From: Salinicoccus sp. UBA3372
GTDB lineage: Bacteria; Bacillota; Bacilli; Staphylococcales; Salinicoccaceae
DNA length: 16,467 nucleotides
Direction: 5' to 3'
NCBI GenBank assembly: GCA_002360325.1
Contig: DEQG01000148.1
Location: 1-16,467, forward strand
The translations under genes were made by a program, and so were the position numbers. Numbering within the stretch: position 1 is the stretch's first letter; each line of letters opens with the position of its first letter. This document shows, piece by piece, positions 7,424 to 15,097 of the stretch. The notes under the pieces were generated by a model that saw only the letters and a program-made list of their open reading frames with translations, was not told the origin of the DNA and ran no database searches.

Positions 7424-8455
7424 ATGGCAAAAATGAGATTAGGTTTTATCGGTGTGGGAGATATTTCTACGGGGAGGCATCTGCCGATATTTACAAAAAT
7501 GGAAGAAGTGGAAGTAATCGCAGTTCAGGATATCAATTACGGGCGTGCACTTGAAGTATCCAACGAATTCGGCATACCCAAAGTATGTAAAGAACCAAAG
7601 GATATGTATGACAGTGTCGATGCGGTCGTCATATGCACACCGAATAAATTTCATGCACCGATAAGCATTGAAGCGATGAAACACGGTAAGCATGTATTGG
7701 TTGAAAAACCGATGGCAATGACAGTTGAAGAGTGTGAGGCAATGATGGAAGCGGAACAGGAGAACAACGTGAAGCTCCATGTTGCATATCACTACCGCTT
7801 CATGAAACCGGCGCTTGCAGCGGAAAAGGTCGTGGAACGGGGAATGATCGGTGAGCCGCTCGTCGTACGGGTTCAGGGGTTAAGGCGGCGGAAGGTCCCC
7901 GGCTGGGGAGCATTTACAAACAACGAGCTCCAGGGCGGCGGTGCATTAATCGATTACGGCTGCCATCTCCTGGATCTGTCGATGTACCTGATGGGAGACG
8001 TCCAGCCGGTTGAAGTGTCAAGCAACGCCTATAACCGGCTGAGCAGAACGAAATCGATCAATGAGTGGGGCGAATTCGACAGAGAAAACTTTGAAGTCGA
8101 TGACCATGTCAGTGCATTCATCCGTTTTGATAACGGAGCGTCCATGCTGTTTGAAACAAGCTGGTCAGCCAACATACCGCATGACAGGGAGCATATCAGC
8201 ATATCTGGTACGGATGCGGGACTGAATGTATTTGAAATGACTGTCAACCAGGCGGATGAAGATATGATGACGACGATGAGTATCGACTATATTCAGGTCA
8301 AGGATAATTACGCACAGATGCAGGCTCAAAATTTCATTGATGCGATTAAAGGCAGGGCGGATTTGAAAGTCCCTTCTGCGGAGGCGATGAAAGTATCGAA
8401 AATTATAGAGGCAATCTACAGGAGTTCCGATGAGAACTGCAGTGTCAGATTATGA
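7424..8455 (+). CDS. Gfo/Idh/MocA-family NAD(P)-dependent dehydrogenase (second copy)
   Basis: A 343-residue paralogue of the preceding enzyme and clearly diverged from it. It has the Rossmann motif GFIGVGDIS near residues 7-15, Asp36 after the second strand (NAD preference), EKP at 94-96, and Lys95, Asp177 and His181 (in IDYGCHLLD) as the predicted catalytic residues. It carries a glycine-rich loop QGGGALID absent in that form from the first copy, where the equivalent is GAMGDLG. The pair may oxidise and re-reduce different positions of the same sugar, or work on different substrates. It sits 8 nt after the first copy and 19 nt before the TIM-barrel gene. Confidence 0.85.
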   Translation: MAKMRLGFIGVGDISTGRHLPIFTKMEEVEVIAVQDINYGRALEVSNEFGIPKVCKEPKDMYDSVDAVVICTPNKFHAPISIEAMKHGKHVLVEKPMAMTVEECEAMMEAEQENNVKLHVAYHYRFMKPALAAEKVVERGMIGEPLVVRVQGLRRRKVPGWGAFTNNELQGGGALIDYGCHLLDLSMYLMGDVQPVEVSSNAYNRLSRTKSINEWGEFDRENFEVDDHVSAFIRFDNGASMLFETSWSANIPHDREHISISGTDAGLNVFEMTVNQADEDMMTTMSIDYIQVKDNYAQMQAQNFIDAIKGRADLKVPSAEAMKVSKIIEAIYRSSDENCSVRL

Positions 8456-8474
8456 TTAATCAAGGAGGAATATG

Positions 8475-9443
8475 ATGAAACTAGGTGTATTTAACCCTTT
8501 GTTCGGCCATATGGAGTTTGAGGAAATGTTGGATTATGTAAAAGAATCAGGACTGGAAGCCGTTGAAATCGGTACAGGCGGCTACCCGGGAAACAAGCAT
8601 TGTAATGTGGATGAACTGCTTGAATCTGAAGATGAGCGTACAAAATACTTAAAAGCATTCGAAAGCCGCGGACTTATCATCAGTGCTTTCAGCTGTCACG
8701 GCAACCCTCTGACGCCGGATCAAGAATTTGCAGCAGAGTCTGATGAAGCACTGAGAAAATCCATCAAACTTGCATCCCTGATGGGTGTGCCCGTTGTCAA
8801 TGCGTTCAGCGGTACACCGGCAGGTAACGATACGGACACGTCGGTCAATTGGCCGGTGACACCATGGCCGGAGGAGTACTCGGAGATCAAAAATTGGCAG
8901 TGGGAAAATAAACTGATTCCATATTGGAAAGAAATCGGTGAACTCGCCAGGGAATATGATGTTAAAATCGGTCTGGAACTCCATGGAGGATTTCTGGTTC
9001 ATACGCCGCATACAATGCTGGAGCTGCGTAAAGCTACAAATGAATATATTGGTGCAAATCTCGATCCGAGCCATATGTGGTGGCAGGGTATCGATCCTGT
9101 CGTGGCCATTAAAATTCTTGGCAGGGAAAATGCGATACACCATTTCCATGCAAAAGACACTTATATCGACCCGGAAAATTTAAACATGTACGGCTATCTG
9201 GATATGAATCCATACGGTGACATTAAAAACAGGACATGGACATTCAGAAGTGTCGGGCTCGGCCACAGTGTCGGGGAATGGTCCAATATGATGAGTGCAC
9301 TCAGAACGTATGGCTATGACCATGTTGTTTCGATAGAGCATGAAGACGGTTTGATGTCGGTGGAAGAAGGTTTTAAAACGGCTGTGAACAATCTGCAGGG
9401 TGTTATAATAAAAGACAAACCTGTTGATATGTGGTGGGCATAA
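8475..9443 (+). CDS. Sugar phosphate isomerase/epimerase family protein (AP2Ec TIM barrel)
   Basis: A 322-residue protein of the xylose isomerase-like TIM-barrel superfamily, which includes IolE, sugar epimerases and keto-sugar lyases. Candidate divalent-metal ligands are Glu168 (in GLELHGG), Asp197 and His200 (in NLDPSHMWW), His225 (in HHFHAKD) and Glu288 (in SIEHED). I prefer ATG 8475 to ATG 8472 because AAGGAGG at 8462-8468 then has a 6-nt spacing. In this family, barrels next to Gfo/Idh/MocA genes often act on the keto-sugar that the dehydrogenase makes; that role is inferred here. It is followed after 12 nt by the transporter ATPase, so it belongs to the same operon. Confidence 0.83.
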   Translation: MKLGVFNPLFGHMEFEEMLDYVKESGLEAVEIGTGGYPGNKHCNVDELLESEDERTKYLKAFESRGLIISAFSCHGNPLTPDQEFAAESDEALRKSIKLASLMGVPVVNAFSGTPAGNDTDTSVNWPVTPWPEEYSEIKNWQWENKLIPYWKEIGELAREYDVKIGLELHGGFLVHTPHTMLELRKATNEYIGANLDPSHMWWQGIDPVVAIKILGRENAIHHFHAKDTYIDPENLNMYGYLDMNPYGDIKNRTWTFRSVGLGHSVGEWSNMMSALRTYGYDHVVSIEHEDGLMSVEEGFKTAVNNLQGVIIKDKPVDMWWA

Positions 9444-9455
9444 AGGAGCGATCAA

Positions 9456-10616
9456 ATGGCTGAGATAAAAATGGAGAACATCAAAAAGGTTTACGACAGC
9501 GGACCTGAAGTTGTACATGATTTCAATCTTGAAATCGAGGAGGGCGAATTCATCGTTTTTGTCGGTCCTTCGGGCTGCGGAAAATCGACGACTTTAAGAA
9601 TGATAGCCGGACTGGAAGAAATCACCGGCGGTGATTTTTATATCGACGGTAAAAGAATGAATGATGTTGAACCAAAAAACCGTGATATTGCGATGGTTTT
9701 TCAGAACTATGCATTATATCCGCACATGAGTGTTTACGACAACATGGCGTTTGGCCTGAAACTAAGAAAAACACCTAAAAAAGAAATCAGGGAAAGAGTC
9801 GGTAAAGCAGCGGAAATACTGGGACTGAGCGAGTTTTTGGAGCGTAAACCGAAAGCGTTGTCAGGCGGCCAGAGGCAGCGTGTCGCTCTCGGCAGAGCGA
9901 TTGTACGGAATCCGGGCGTGTTCTTAATGGATGAACCTCTGTCGAATCTGGATGCAAAACTGAGAGTGCAGATGCGTTCTGAAATTACCAAACTGCATAA
10001 ACGCCTCAACACAACCACCATCTATGTCACCCACGATCAGACGGAAGCACTGACGATGGCCTCGAGAATTGTGGTGCTTGATAAAGGCAATATCATGCAG
10101 GTCGGCACGCCTAAAGAAGTATATGACCTGCCGGAAAATGTTTTTGTTGCTGAATTTATCGGGTCACCGGCGATGAATATATTTGATGCCGGACTAGAGG
10201 ACGGGGAACTTGTCATCGGTGACAGAACATTCAAAATTCCTGATGATAAGAAACAGATGCTGATCGATCAGGGATATGACGGTAAACCTGTCAAATTTGG
10301 CATTCGCCCCGAGGACATAAGAGATGAAGCGGAGTATGTGAAAGAATCGCAGGCGAATTTTGATGTAGAAGTCAAAGTGTGTGAACTGCACGGTTCAGAA
10401 GCGATGTTATATGCAGATATAGGCAACGAGGAGTTCATAGCAAGAGTGGATGCACGCCACAATATTACCGCCGGCGACAAGCTGAGATTTGCCTTCGACA
10501 TGGATAAAGGGCATTTCTTCGATGCTGAATCAGAAGAGAGGATAACCAGTGCTGCACTGATGGAGAAAGAAAAAGAGATTATCGAAGGAAAGAATTCTGA
10601 TATTATAAAAATTTAG
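9456..10616 (+). CDS. msmX: Sugar ABC transporter ATPase, MsmX/UgpC-type
   Basis: A 386-residue ATPase that powers MalFG-type import. Walker [10 protein letters not shown] is at residues 37-45, the Q-loop Gln at 83, the signature LSGGQ at 135-139, Walker B VFLMDE at 155-160 and the switch His at 193. A C-terminal MalK-like TOBE/OB domain occupies roughly 240-370. MsmX-type ATPases commonly serve several sugar importers, and the gene is last in the operon here, whereas in the comparable S. aureus locus I recall it being first. AAAGGAG precedes the ATG. A terminator hairpin lies 15 nt past the stop. Confidence 0.92.
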   Translation: MAEIKMENIKKVYDSGPEVVHDFNLEIEEGEFIVFVGPSGCGKSTTLRMIAGLEEITGGDFYIDGKRMNDVEPKNRDIAMVFQNYALYPHMSVYDNMAFGLKLRKTPKKEIRERVGKAAEILGLSEFLERKPKALSGGQRQRVALGRAIVRNPGVFLMDEPLSNLDAKLRVQMRSEITKLHKRLNTTTIYVTHDQTEALTMASRIVVLDKGNIMQVGTPKEVYDLPENVFVAEFIGSPAMNIFDAGLEDGELVIGDRTFKIPDDKKQMLIDQGYDGKPVKFGIRPEDIRDEAEYVKESQANFDVEVKVCELHGSEAMLYADIGNEEFIARVDARHNITAGDKLRFAFDMDKGHFFDAESEERITSAALMEKEKEIIEGKNSDIIKI

Positions 10617-10631
10617 CTGTACTGTAGGATG

Positions 10632-10673
10632 GCCGGCAGGATCACGGGTGAATTGTGGTCATACCGGCTTTTT
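10632..10673 (+). terminator. Rho-independent terminator of the sugar operon
   Basis: GCCGG at 10632-10636 pairs with CCGGC at 10664-10668, and the inner GATCAC/GTGGTC arms extend the stem with two mismatches and a 9-nt loop. A TTTTT run follows, then more T-rich sequence. Confidence 0.75.
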
Positions 10674-10761
10674 ATTTTCTTAATAATGGTATAAAATACA
10701 TGACAATACATATCGAATGCTGAAAATGTTATGATTATATATGAAAATGAGGTGGCTGATT

Positions 10762-11448
10762 ATGATTAAGTTCGATCACATCATACACTATGTGAACCAA
10801 TTGGATGATGTCAGGGAAAAAGCGCCGCTGCCGGTACACACAGGCGGTGTGCATACGCGTCTCGGCACAGAAAACCTTTTGTCTTACCTGGATACGCGAT
10901 ATATTGAATATATTTCAATCAAAGATGAGAAACTATTTACCGACCATGTGCGGGAAGCGGAAGACTCTTTTGCCAAAGCGATCTATAAAATGAATTATAC
11001 GAACGATTTCATCCGTTATGCGCTTGCTGCGGAGGATATTGTTATGCTGCGCGACCGTTACCGCGCACAGGGCTATGAAACGCTCGGTCCTCTGTATATG
11101 GAGAGGGAAACTGACGGTGAGACGCTGAGATGGTCTTTATTATATATAATGCATGATACAATCATGTTTCCATTTTTCATACAGTGGGAAGAGCCGGAAA
11201 GTGAGAGAATTGAACGCATCAAAAATTTTGGTGTGGATATGAAACCGGTGAAGATGACGATTAAACATGAAGTTGAAGAGATTGAAGAGTGGCGTGCTTT
11301 CTTTGATGTCATCGGAGTATGGCAGGGAGAGATTGATGACAGGACGACTGTGGAACTCACAGAAGGTAAAAACCCGGCCATATCCGTGGAATTGGACATG
11401 GCGGGCAACAGCGGAAAACATCTTGGCGCATATTATAAGTTTATATAA
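10762..11448 (+). CDS. VOC / glyoxalase-like domain protein
   Basis: A 228-residue protein resembling the glyoxalase_3-like group of the vicinal oxygen chelate superfamily. It opens with MIKFDHIIHYV, the typical first strand with a possible metal-binding His, and contains HTRLGTENLLSYLDTRYIEYISI, the usual GTxNxxxxL...YIE pattern of this group. I choose ATG 10762 because GAGGTGG at 10748-10754 is 7 nt upstream; ATG 10741 lies before that site. No enzymatic function can be assigned. It stands alone after the sugar operon terminator, and its last 16 bp overlap the 3' end of a convergent small membrane gene. I find no convincing promoter in 10674-10761. Confidence 0.75.
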   Translation: MIKFDHIIHYVNQLDDVREKAPLPVHTGGVHTRLGTENLLSYLDTRYIEYISIKDEKLFTDHVREAEDSFAKAIYKMNYTNDFIRYALAAEDIVMLRDRYRAQGYETLGPLYMERETDGETLRWSLLYIMHDTIMFPFFIQWEEPESERIERIKNFGVDMKPVKMTIKHEVEEIEEWRAFFDVIGVWQGEIDDRTTVELTEGKNPAISVELDMAGNSGKHLGAYYKFI

Positions 11449-11678
11449 AGCATGAAGCCTAAATGAGAAAGAGCAATCAGTATAGTGATTACGCTGAATA
11501 GCCTGATTGCAAGGGAGCCGCCGACCAGCAGATATGCTATGGATAGCATAAAGGATACGATGGCAAGAATGATACGTAAACTGAGCAGCTGGATAAAGCC
11601 ACTGTCTAAATATTGTCCCATTTCTGCCATGCTGGCAATATTCAATAATATTAAAATGATGATGATAGTAAATCTCAT
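11433..11678 (-). CDS. Small membrane protein, 81 aa, unknown function
   Basis: An 81-residue hydrophobic protein with an N-terminal segment (MRFTIIIILILLNIA) and two further hydrophobic stretches (LLSLRIILAIVSFMLSIAYLLVGG and IRLFSVITILIALSHLGFMLYI), so probably three membrane spans. A good ribosome binding site, AAAGGTGG, precedes the ATG by 6 nt on the minus strand, which separates it from shadow frames. It is divergent from femX, with 56 bp between the two starts, and convergent with the VOC gene, overlapping its end by 16 bp. No family recognised. Confidence 0.7.
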   Translation of the reverse strand: MRFTIIIILILLNIASMAEMGQYLDSGFIQLLSLRIILAIVSFMLSIAYLLVGGSLAIRLFSVITILIALSHLGFMLYINL

Positions 11679-11734
11679 ATTCAGCCACCTTTCATAAATG
11701 GAATTATAACAGATTTATTGGATTGGAGATAACA

Positions 11735-12988
11735 ATGTATAAACGATTGCATTTAAGTGAAGAAGAGCATAATAAATTTATAGAAGAACATCCGAATGGC
11801 GATTTGCTTCAGCTGACGGACTGGGCGGAATCGAAAAAGCTGACAGGGTGGTATTTCAGAAGATTTGCACTAGCAGATGAGACTTCTGAATTAAAGGGTG
11901 TGGCGACACTGTTGTTTAAAAAGGTGCCCAGAATAAATACAACCCTCTGTTATATATCCAGAGGCTTTGTATGTGATTATCATGACCATGCACTGGTTGA
12001 AGCGATGCTGAAAGAAGCGGTCATAATTGCCAGGGATGAAAAAGCATATACGATAAAAATTGACCCGGATCTCCCGATTGACGAGTATGAAGATGCTCTC
12101 GAGAATCTGAAGACATTAGGTTTCAAGCATCACGGCTTCCAGGACGGGATGAGCAAAGGCACAATCCAGCCGCGCCAGACGATGGTGACAGATATAGACA
12201 AGAACGATGCGGATCTGCTTAAGAGCTTTGAAAGGAATAACCGTACAAAAGTACGCAATGCTCTTAAAAAAGGAACGGAAGTCTATACAGCCGGAAGGGA
12301 TGACCTTAAAACCTTTGTTAATCTGATGAAGGAAACCGGAGAGCGTGACGGCTTCCTGACACGGGATATCACTTATTTTGAATCGATGTATGATCATCTC
12401 CACCCGAACGGACATATGGAATTGTTCCTGGTCAGGCTCATTCCTTCCAAAGTGGAGGCGTCGGTGAAAGAGGACCTGGAGAAAATTGAGAAAGAAATGA
12501 AAAAAGCGCATAAGAAAAAAGACAGCGAGAAGAAAGATAATCAGTTAAGAGATTTAAGCAATAGGCAGAACAAACTGTATAATCAGCTTCAGGAGGCAGA
12601 AAATCTTCATAGAGAGCATCCGGATGGCATCGTATTGTCCGGTGCGCTTCTAGCACTGTCCGGACACAAAGCGTATTATTTATATGGTGCATCATCGAAT
12701 GCGTACCGTGATTTCCTGCCAAATCATCATATGCAGTTTGCCATGATGCAATTTGCGAGGGACAAAGGTGCAAAAACTTATGATTTCGGCGGTGTCAGCG
12801 TGATGCCCGAGAAAGACTCACCGCACTTTGGGCTGTGGCAGTTCAAGAAAGTATGGGGGACGGAAGTTTCTGAGAAAATCGGGGAATTCGACTATATCCT
12901 CAAACGTCCGCTGTATACTGCAGCAGAAGTCGCCATGCCTCTTTTTCAAAGAGGCAAAGTTAAATTGAATCAGTTAAGAAAGAAATAA
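11735..12988 (+). CDS. femX: Lipid II:glycine glycyltransferase, FemX (FmhB)-type
   Basis: A 417-residue FemABX peptidyltransferase. It closely resembles S. aureus FmhB as I remember it: HPNGDLLQLTDWAESKKLTGWY at residues 19-40, LCYISRGFV, the basic NNRTKVRNALKKG segment and YYLYGASSN...DFLPNHHMQ near 314-335. Two GNAT-like subdomains are separated by a charged antiparallel coiled coil at about 238-300. In staphylococci FemX adds the first glycine from Gly-tRNA to the lysine side chain of lipid II, starting the pentaglycine bridge, and is essential. The ATG at 11735 has GGAG 6 nt upstream; the TTG at 11723 lies before it. It is a single-gene unit ended by a strong terminator. femA and femB are not in this window. 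Confidence 0.92.
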   Translation: MYKRLHLSEEEHNKFIEEHPNGDLLQLTDWAESKKLTGWYFRRFALADETSELKGVATLLFKKVPRINTTLCYISRGFVCDYHDHALVEAMLKEAVIIARDEKAYTIKIDPDLPIDEYEDALENLKTLGFKHHGFQDGMSKGTIQPRQTMVTDIDKNDADLLKSFERNNRTKVRNALKKGTEVYTAGRDDLKTFVNLMKETGERDGFLTRDITYFESMYDHLHPNGHMELFLVRLIPSKVEASVKEDLEKIEKEMKKAHKKKDSEKKDNQLRDLSNRQNKLYNQLQEAENLHREHPDGIVLSGALLALSGHKAYYLYGASSNAYRDFLPNHHMQFAMMQFARDKGAKTYDFGGVSVMPEKDSPHFGLWQFKKVWGTEVSEKIGEFDYILKRPLYTAAEVAMPLFQRGKVKLNQLRKK

Positions 12989-13000
12989 AATGATTAGAAA

Positions 13001-13035
13001 AAAAGGTTGGCATCTGATTCAGATGCCAACCTTTT
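13001..13035. terminator. Bidirectional terminator between femX and the exporter operon
   Basis: AAAAGGTTGGCATCT (13001-13015) and AGATGCCAACCTTTT (13021-13035) make a perfect 15-bp stem with a 5-nt loop. A runs on the left and T runs on the right let it serve both strands; the minus-strand T run is the longer. The stop codon of the converging small membrane gene (13034-13036) falls partly in the stem. Confidence 0.9.
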
Positions 13036-13309
13036 ATAATAAGTACGGACGTGTGACAAGCAGAAATACTATAAACAGCAGCGATAATATACTGAGAAGA
13101 GATACTATTAAATAAGTTGCTGTGTACAAAAAATGATTTTCATATAGATAGGGTCCGTTTCTCCATGAACGGATGCCCATCATAATGCCGAACATCGCTG
13201 TAAATGCCCATAAGTATAAATTGAAAAACATGACGCCGTCATTTAAAAAGTAATTTATAAAAAATAACAGCTGCATTAAGATTAAAAGTATAGATATAAC
13301 TCTTCTCAT
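13034..13309 (-). CDS. Small membrane protein, 91 aa, unknown function
   Basis: A 91-residue hydrophobic protein with three predicted spans: VISILLILMQLLFFINYF, FNLYLWAFTAMFGIMMGI and YTATYLIVSLLSILSLLFIVFLLV. A short polar loop, RSWRNGPYLYENH, joins the last two. AAGGTG precedes the start. It is the last gene of the minus-strand exporter operon, 16 nt after the 103-aa gene, and ends in the shared terminator. It shares an exact 18-nt DNA stretch encoding AFTAMF with that neighbour. Function unknown. Confidence 0.7.
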   Translation of the reverse strand: MRRVISILLILMQLLFFINYFLNDGVMFFNLYLWAFTAMFGIMMGIRSWRNGPYLYENHFLYTATYLIVSLLSILSLLFIVFLLVTRPYLL

Positions 13310-13325
13310 ATTTTCACCTTCTGTT

Positions 13326-13637
13326 TTAATTCGTGAAAATCATTATGATCAGGACCGCTGCGAACATCGCTGTAAATGCATAAATTAAAAACACGTTGTC
13401 ACGATCATTTTTACTCTCTTTAAAAGCAGCAATCTCAATCGACAGCATCAACGACAGTCCGAGTACAAAAACAATGACTGCAGTGGGGTTTACGAGCGAT
13501 AGGCTGTAGATGAGAATCATCAGCATGAACGCGACGCCTGAAATCAGTCTCAGTATATCCAGCGTTCGTTTTCTCATTATCATGACTGTGGAATATCCTA
13601 TTACCAGATAGATCAGCATCATCAAGACGATGATCAT
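13326..13637 (-). CDS. Small membrane protein, 103 aa, unknown function
   Basis: A 103-residue protein with about four hydrophobic segments: an N-terminal span, two in the middle (LRLISGVAFMLMILIYSLSL and AVIVFVLGLSLMLSIEIAAF) and a C-terminal one (VFLIYAFTAMFAAVLIIMIF). A charged KESKNDRDN loop precedes the last span. Its ATG overlaps the exporter stop codon in an ATGA arrangement (13634-13637), implying translational coupling to the exporter. No family recognised; a partner or stability factor for the exporter is possible but unproven. Confidence 0.72.
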   Translation of the reverse strand: MIIVLMMLIYLVIGYSTVMIMRKRTLDILRLISGVAFMLMILIYSLSLVNPTAVIVFVLGLSLMLSIEIAAFKESKNDRDNVFLIYAFTAMFAAVLIIMIFTN

Positions 13638-14788
13638 AATGCCACCCGCTTTCTTTTACGATAGTATTGGAAAATGAAGAATGTCGCAAATATGGTCAAC
13701 CCTGCACCAAACCAGAACGGCACACCCGGTGTGATGATGAATAACAGGTTGAAACTGATCGGACCGATTATTCTGCCCAGACTGTCCATTGAATAAGTTG
13801 TAGCAGTCATGCGTCCCATTTCATGGGCTTCTGCTTCCTTGGTGATCTGTGAAGTAATCAGCGTTCTGACCAGAGCGTTACCGACCATCAGAAAGACGAT
13901 ACAGAACCCTGCATATATCAGGCCGTTCATAAATGGCAGCATGATGAATGCGATTAATGTAAAAGCCTGTCCGATGAGCATAAACGGCATCTCCTGTCCG
14001 TCCTTTAATCTGCGGATGACACCACCCTGAACAATGGCGTTGAATATGCCGCCGATAAAGAACAGTACGCCCATTTCTGCAGGAGTTATATTGATTCTTT
14101 CAATTCCGAGCAGCTGGAAGGTACTTTCCATACCGCTGTTGATCAGCATGATTAAGAATGTACATACTAATAAAATGCCGACCGGCTGCAGAAAATACTC
14201 GGTAGGCAGCGTGATGTTCTTACGGACAATCGTTGTCGGCTGATAAGTCTCTTTGATTTTAAATATGGAAAAGATCAACGTTGCCAAAATGACGAAAGTC
14301 GTCATAAAATATGCTAAGCTTAGACTGACTTCAGCAAGCAGCCCGCCGATGCCCGGCCCGAAAATAAAGCCCATGCCGATGGACATGCCCACAAGCCCCA
14401 TGTATTTAGTGCGTGTTTCCCGGGTTGTAATATCAGCGACCATACTTGTCGTCGCTGTGTACAGTGCACCTGAAGCGGCACCGCCCAGTATACGGCTTAT
14501 GTACAATATAAATAAGTTGTCTATAAAAATACCGAATATGAAAAAGCTGAATGCAAAGGCGAATAGTCCGTACAGCAAAATTTTGCGACGGCCGAACTTA
14601 TCACTCAGCCTGCCAAAGTATGGGGCGGACAGAAAGCTCGCCAACGAGTAGATGGCGAGCAGCCATCCCATATGAGTGGTAGATGCATTAAGTTCAGTAA
14701 CGATTTCCGGTATGACGGGAATAATCATGCTGAAACCGAAGTAGATCAGGAACTGAACAATCATGATTACGGTTATCATTCTCTTCAT
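13634..14788 (-). CDS. MFS drug exporter, DHA1/NorA-like
   Basis: A 384-residue major facilitator with twelve predicted helices, the usual length for drug:proton antiporters such as NorA. Motif A GRLSDKFGRRK is at residues 59-69, an arginine-bearing helix 4 motif (ISRILGGAASGA, Arg99) follows, and antiporter motif C, GMGFIFGPGIGG, lies at about 138-149. I choose ATG 14788 because AGGAAG lies 8 nt upstream; the GTG at 14797 has no room for a ribosome binding site. It is preceded 21 nt upstream by the 56-aa gene and overlaps the 103-aa gene by 4 bp. The substrate is unknown, and it is too distant from NorA to give it that name. Confidence 0.87.
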   Translation of the reverse strand: MKRMITVIMIVQFLIYFGFSMIIPVIPEIVTELNASTTHMGWLLAIYSLASFLSAPYFGRLSDKFGRRKILLYGLFAFAFSFFIFGIFIDNLFILYISRILGGAASGALYTATTSMVADITTRETRTKYMGLVGMSIGMGFIFGPGIGGLLAEVSLSLAYFMTTFVILATLIFSIFKIKETYQPTTIVRKNITLPTEYFLQPVGILLVCTFLIMLINSGMESTFQLLGIERINITPAEMGVLFFIGGIFNAIVQGGVIRRLKDGQEMPFMLIGQAFTLIAFIMLPFMNGLIYAGFCIVFLMVGNALVRTLITSQITKEAEAHEMGRMTATTYSMDSLGRIIGPISFNLLFIITPGVPFWFGAGLTIFATFFIFQYYRKRKRVAL

Positions 14789-14809
14789 TTCATGCACTTC
14801 CTGAGATCA

Positions 14810-14980
14810 TTATTTTTGTTGTTTGATTTTATCTTTTGTTTCTTTGATCTGATTTTCGATGTCTACAAGCTGTTTTTCAAGAGGTACTGTATTATTTCCG
14901 GTATTTTCAACTTTCTCCAGGTCGCCCTGGACACGGACATAATCATATTTCAGCTCTCTTAGTTTATATTCCAAATCCAT
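14810..14980 (-). CDS. Small coiled-coil protein, 56 aa (possibly SE1561-like)
   Basis: A 56-residue charged protein, MDLEYKLRELKYDYVRVQGD at the start, then a GNNTVP turn and a second Lys/Glu-rich helix, LEKQLVDIENQIKETKDKIK. It should fold as a helical hairpin or coiled coil and lacks a signal or membrane segment. AAGGTGGTG precedes the ATG on the minus strand and an extended -10 lies just upstream, so it is probably the first gene of the exporter operon. The size and pattern recall the small staphylococcal family called SE1561, but that link is from memory and tentative. Confidence 0.72.
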   Translation of the reverse strand: MDLEYKLRELKYDYVRVQGDLEKVENTGNNTVPLEKQLVDIENQIKETKDKIKQQK

Positions 14981-15007
14981 GTTTACACCACCTTAAATAC
15001 TAGTTGT

Positions 15008-15016
15008 ATCATATCA
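15008..15016 (-). promoter_or_regulatory. Putative extended -10 promoter of the exporter operon
   Basis: Read on the minus strand, TGATATGAT forms an extended -10 element (TG-n-TATGAT) about 30 nt before the ATG of the 56-aa gene. The -35 region is poor, which extended -10 promoters tolerate. A predicted start of transcription near 15001 leaves a leader of about 20 nt. Confidence 0.4.
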
Positions 15017-15097
15017 TAAAGTTACATTATTAGGGGAAACTCTAAATGACTTTTCGACTACTTCTTAGGTATGATTATAATGAATGGAGGAAATATT

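Noticed and set aside
7439-7792. 117-codon minus-strand frame in the second dehydrogenase gene
   Set aside because: Cys/His/Phe-rich shadow of the Rossmann-domain coding sequence.
8649-9149. 166-codon open frame on the minus strand inside the TIM-barrel gene
   Set aside because: It is antisense to a gene with conserved metal-binding motifs, its translation is rich in Cys, His and Arg in no family pattern, and no ribosome binding site or operon context supports it.
10674-10761. Promoter for the VOC gene
   Set aside because: TATGAT at 10730-10735 and an ATGACA at 10700-10705 are 24 nt apart, too far to pair, and no better combination was seen.
11140-11688. 182-codon minus-strand frame covering the VOC gene end and the small membrane gene
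   Set aside because: It overlaps the VOC gene extensively and the 81-aa gene in another frame. The 81-aa frame has the ribosome binding site and a proper membrane pattern.
14253-14651. 132-codon plus-strand frame opposite the exporter
   Set aside because: Met- and Pro-rich translation typical of the complement of a membrane protein gene; no start signal.
14672-14962. 96-codon plus-strand frame opposite the exporter start and the 56-aa gene
   Set aside because: The minus-strand genes there have good ribosome binding sites and sensible proteins, while this frame has none.
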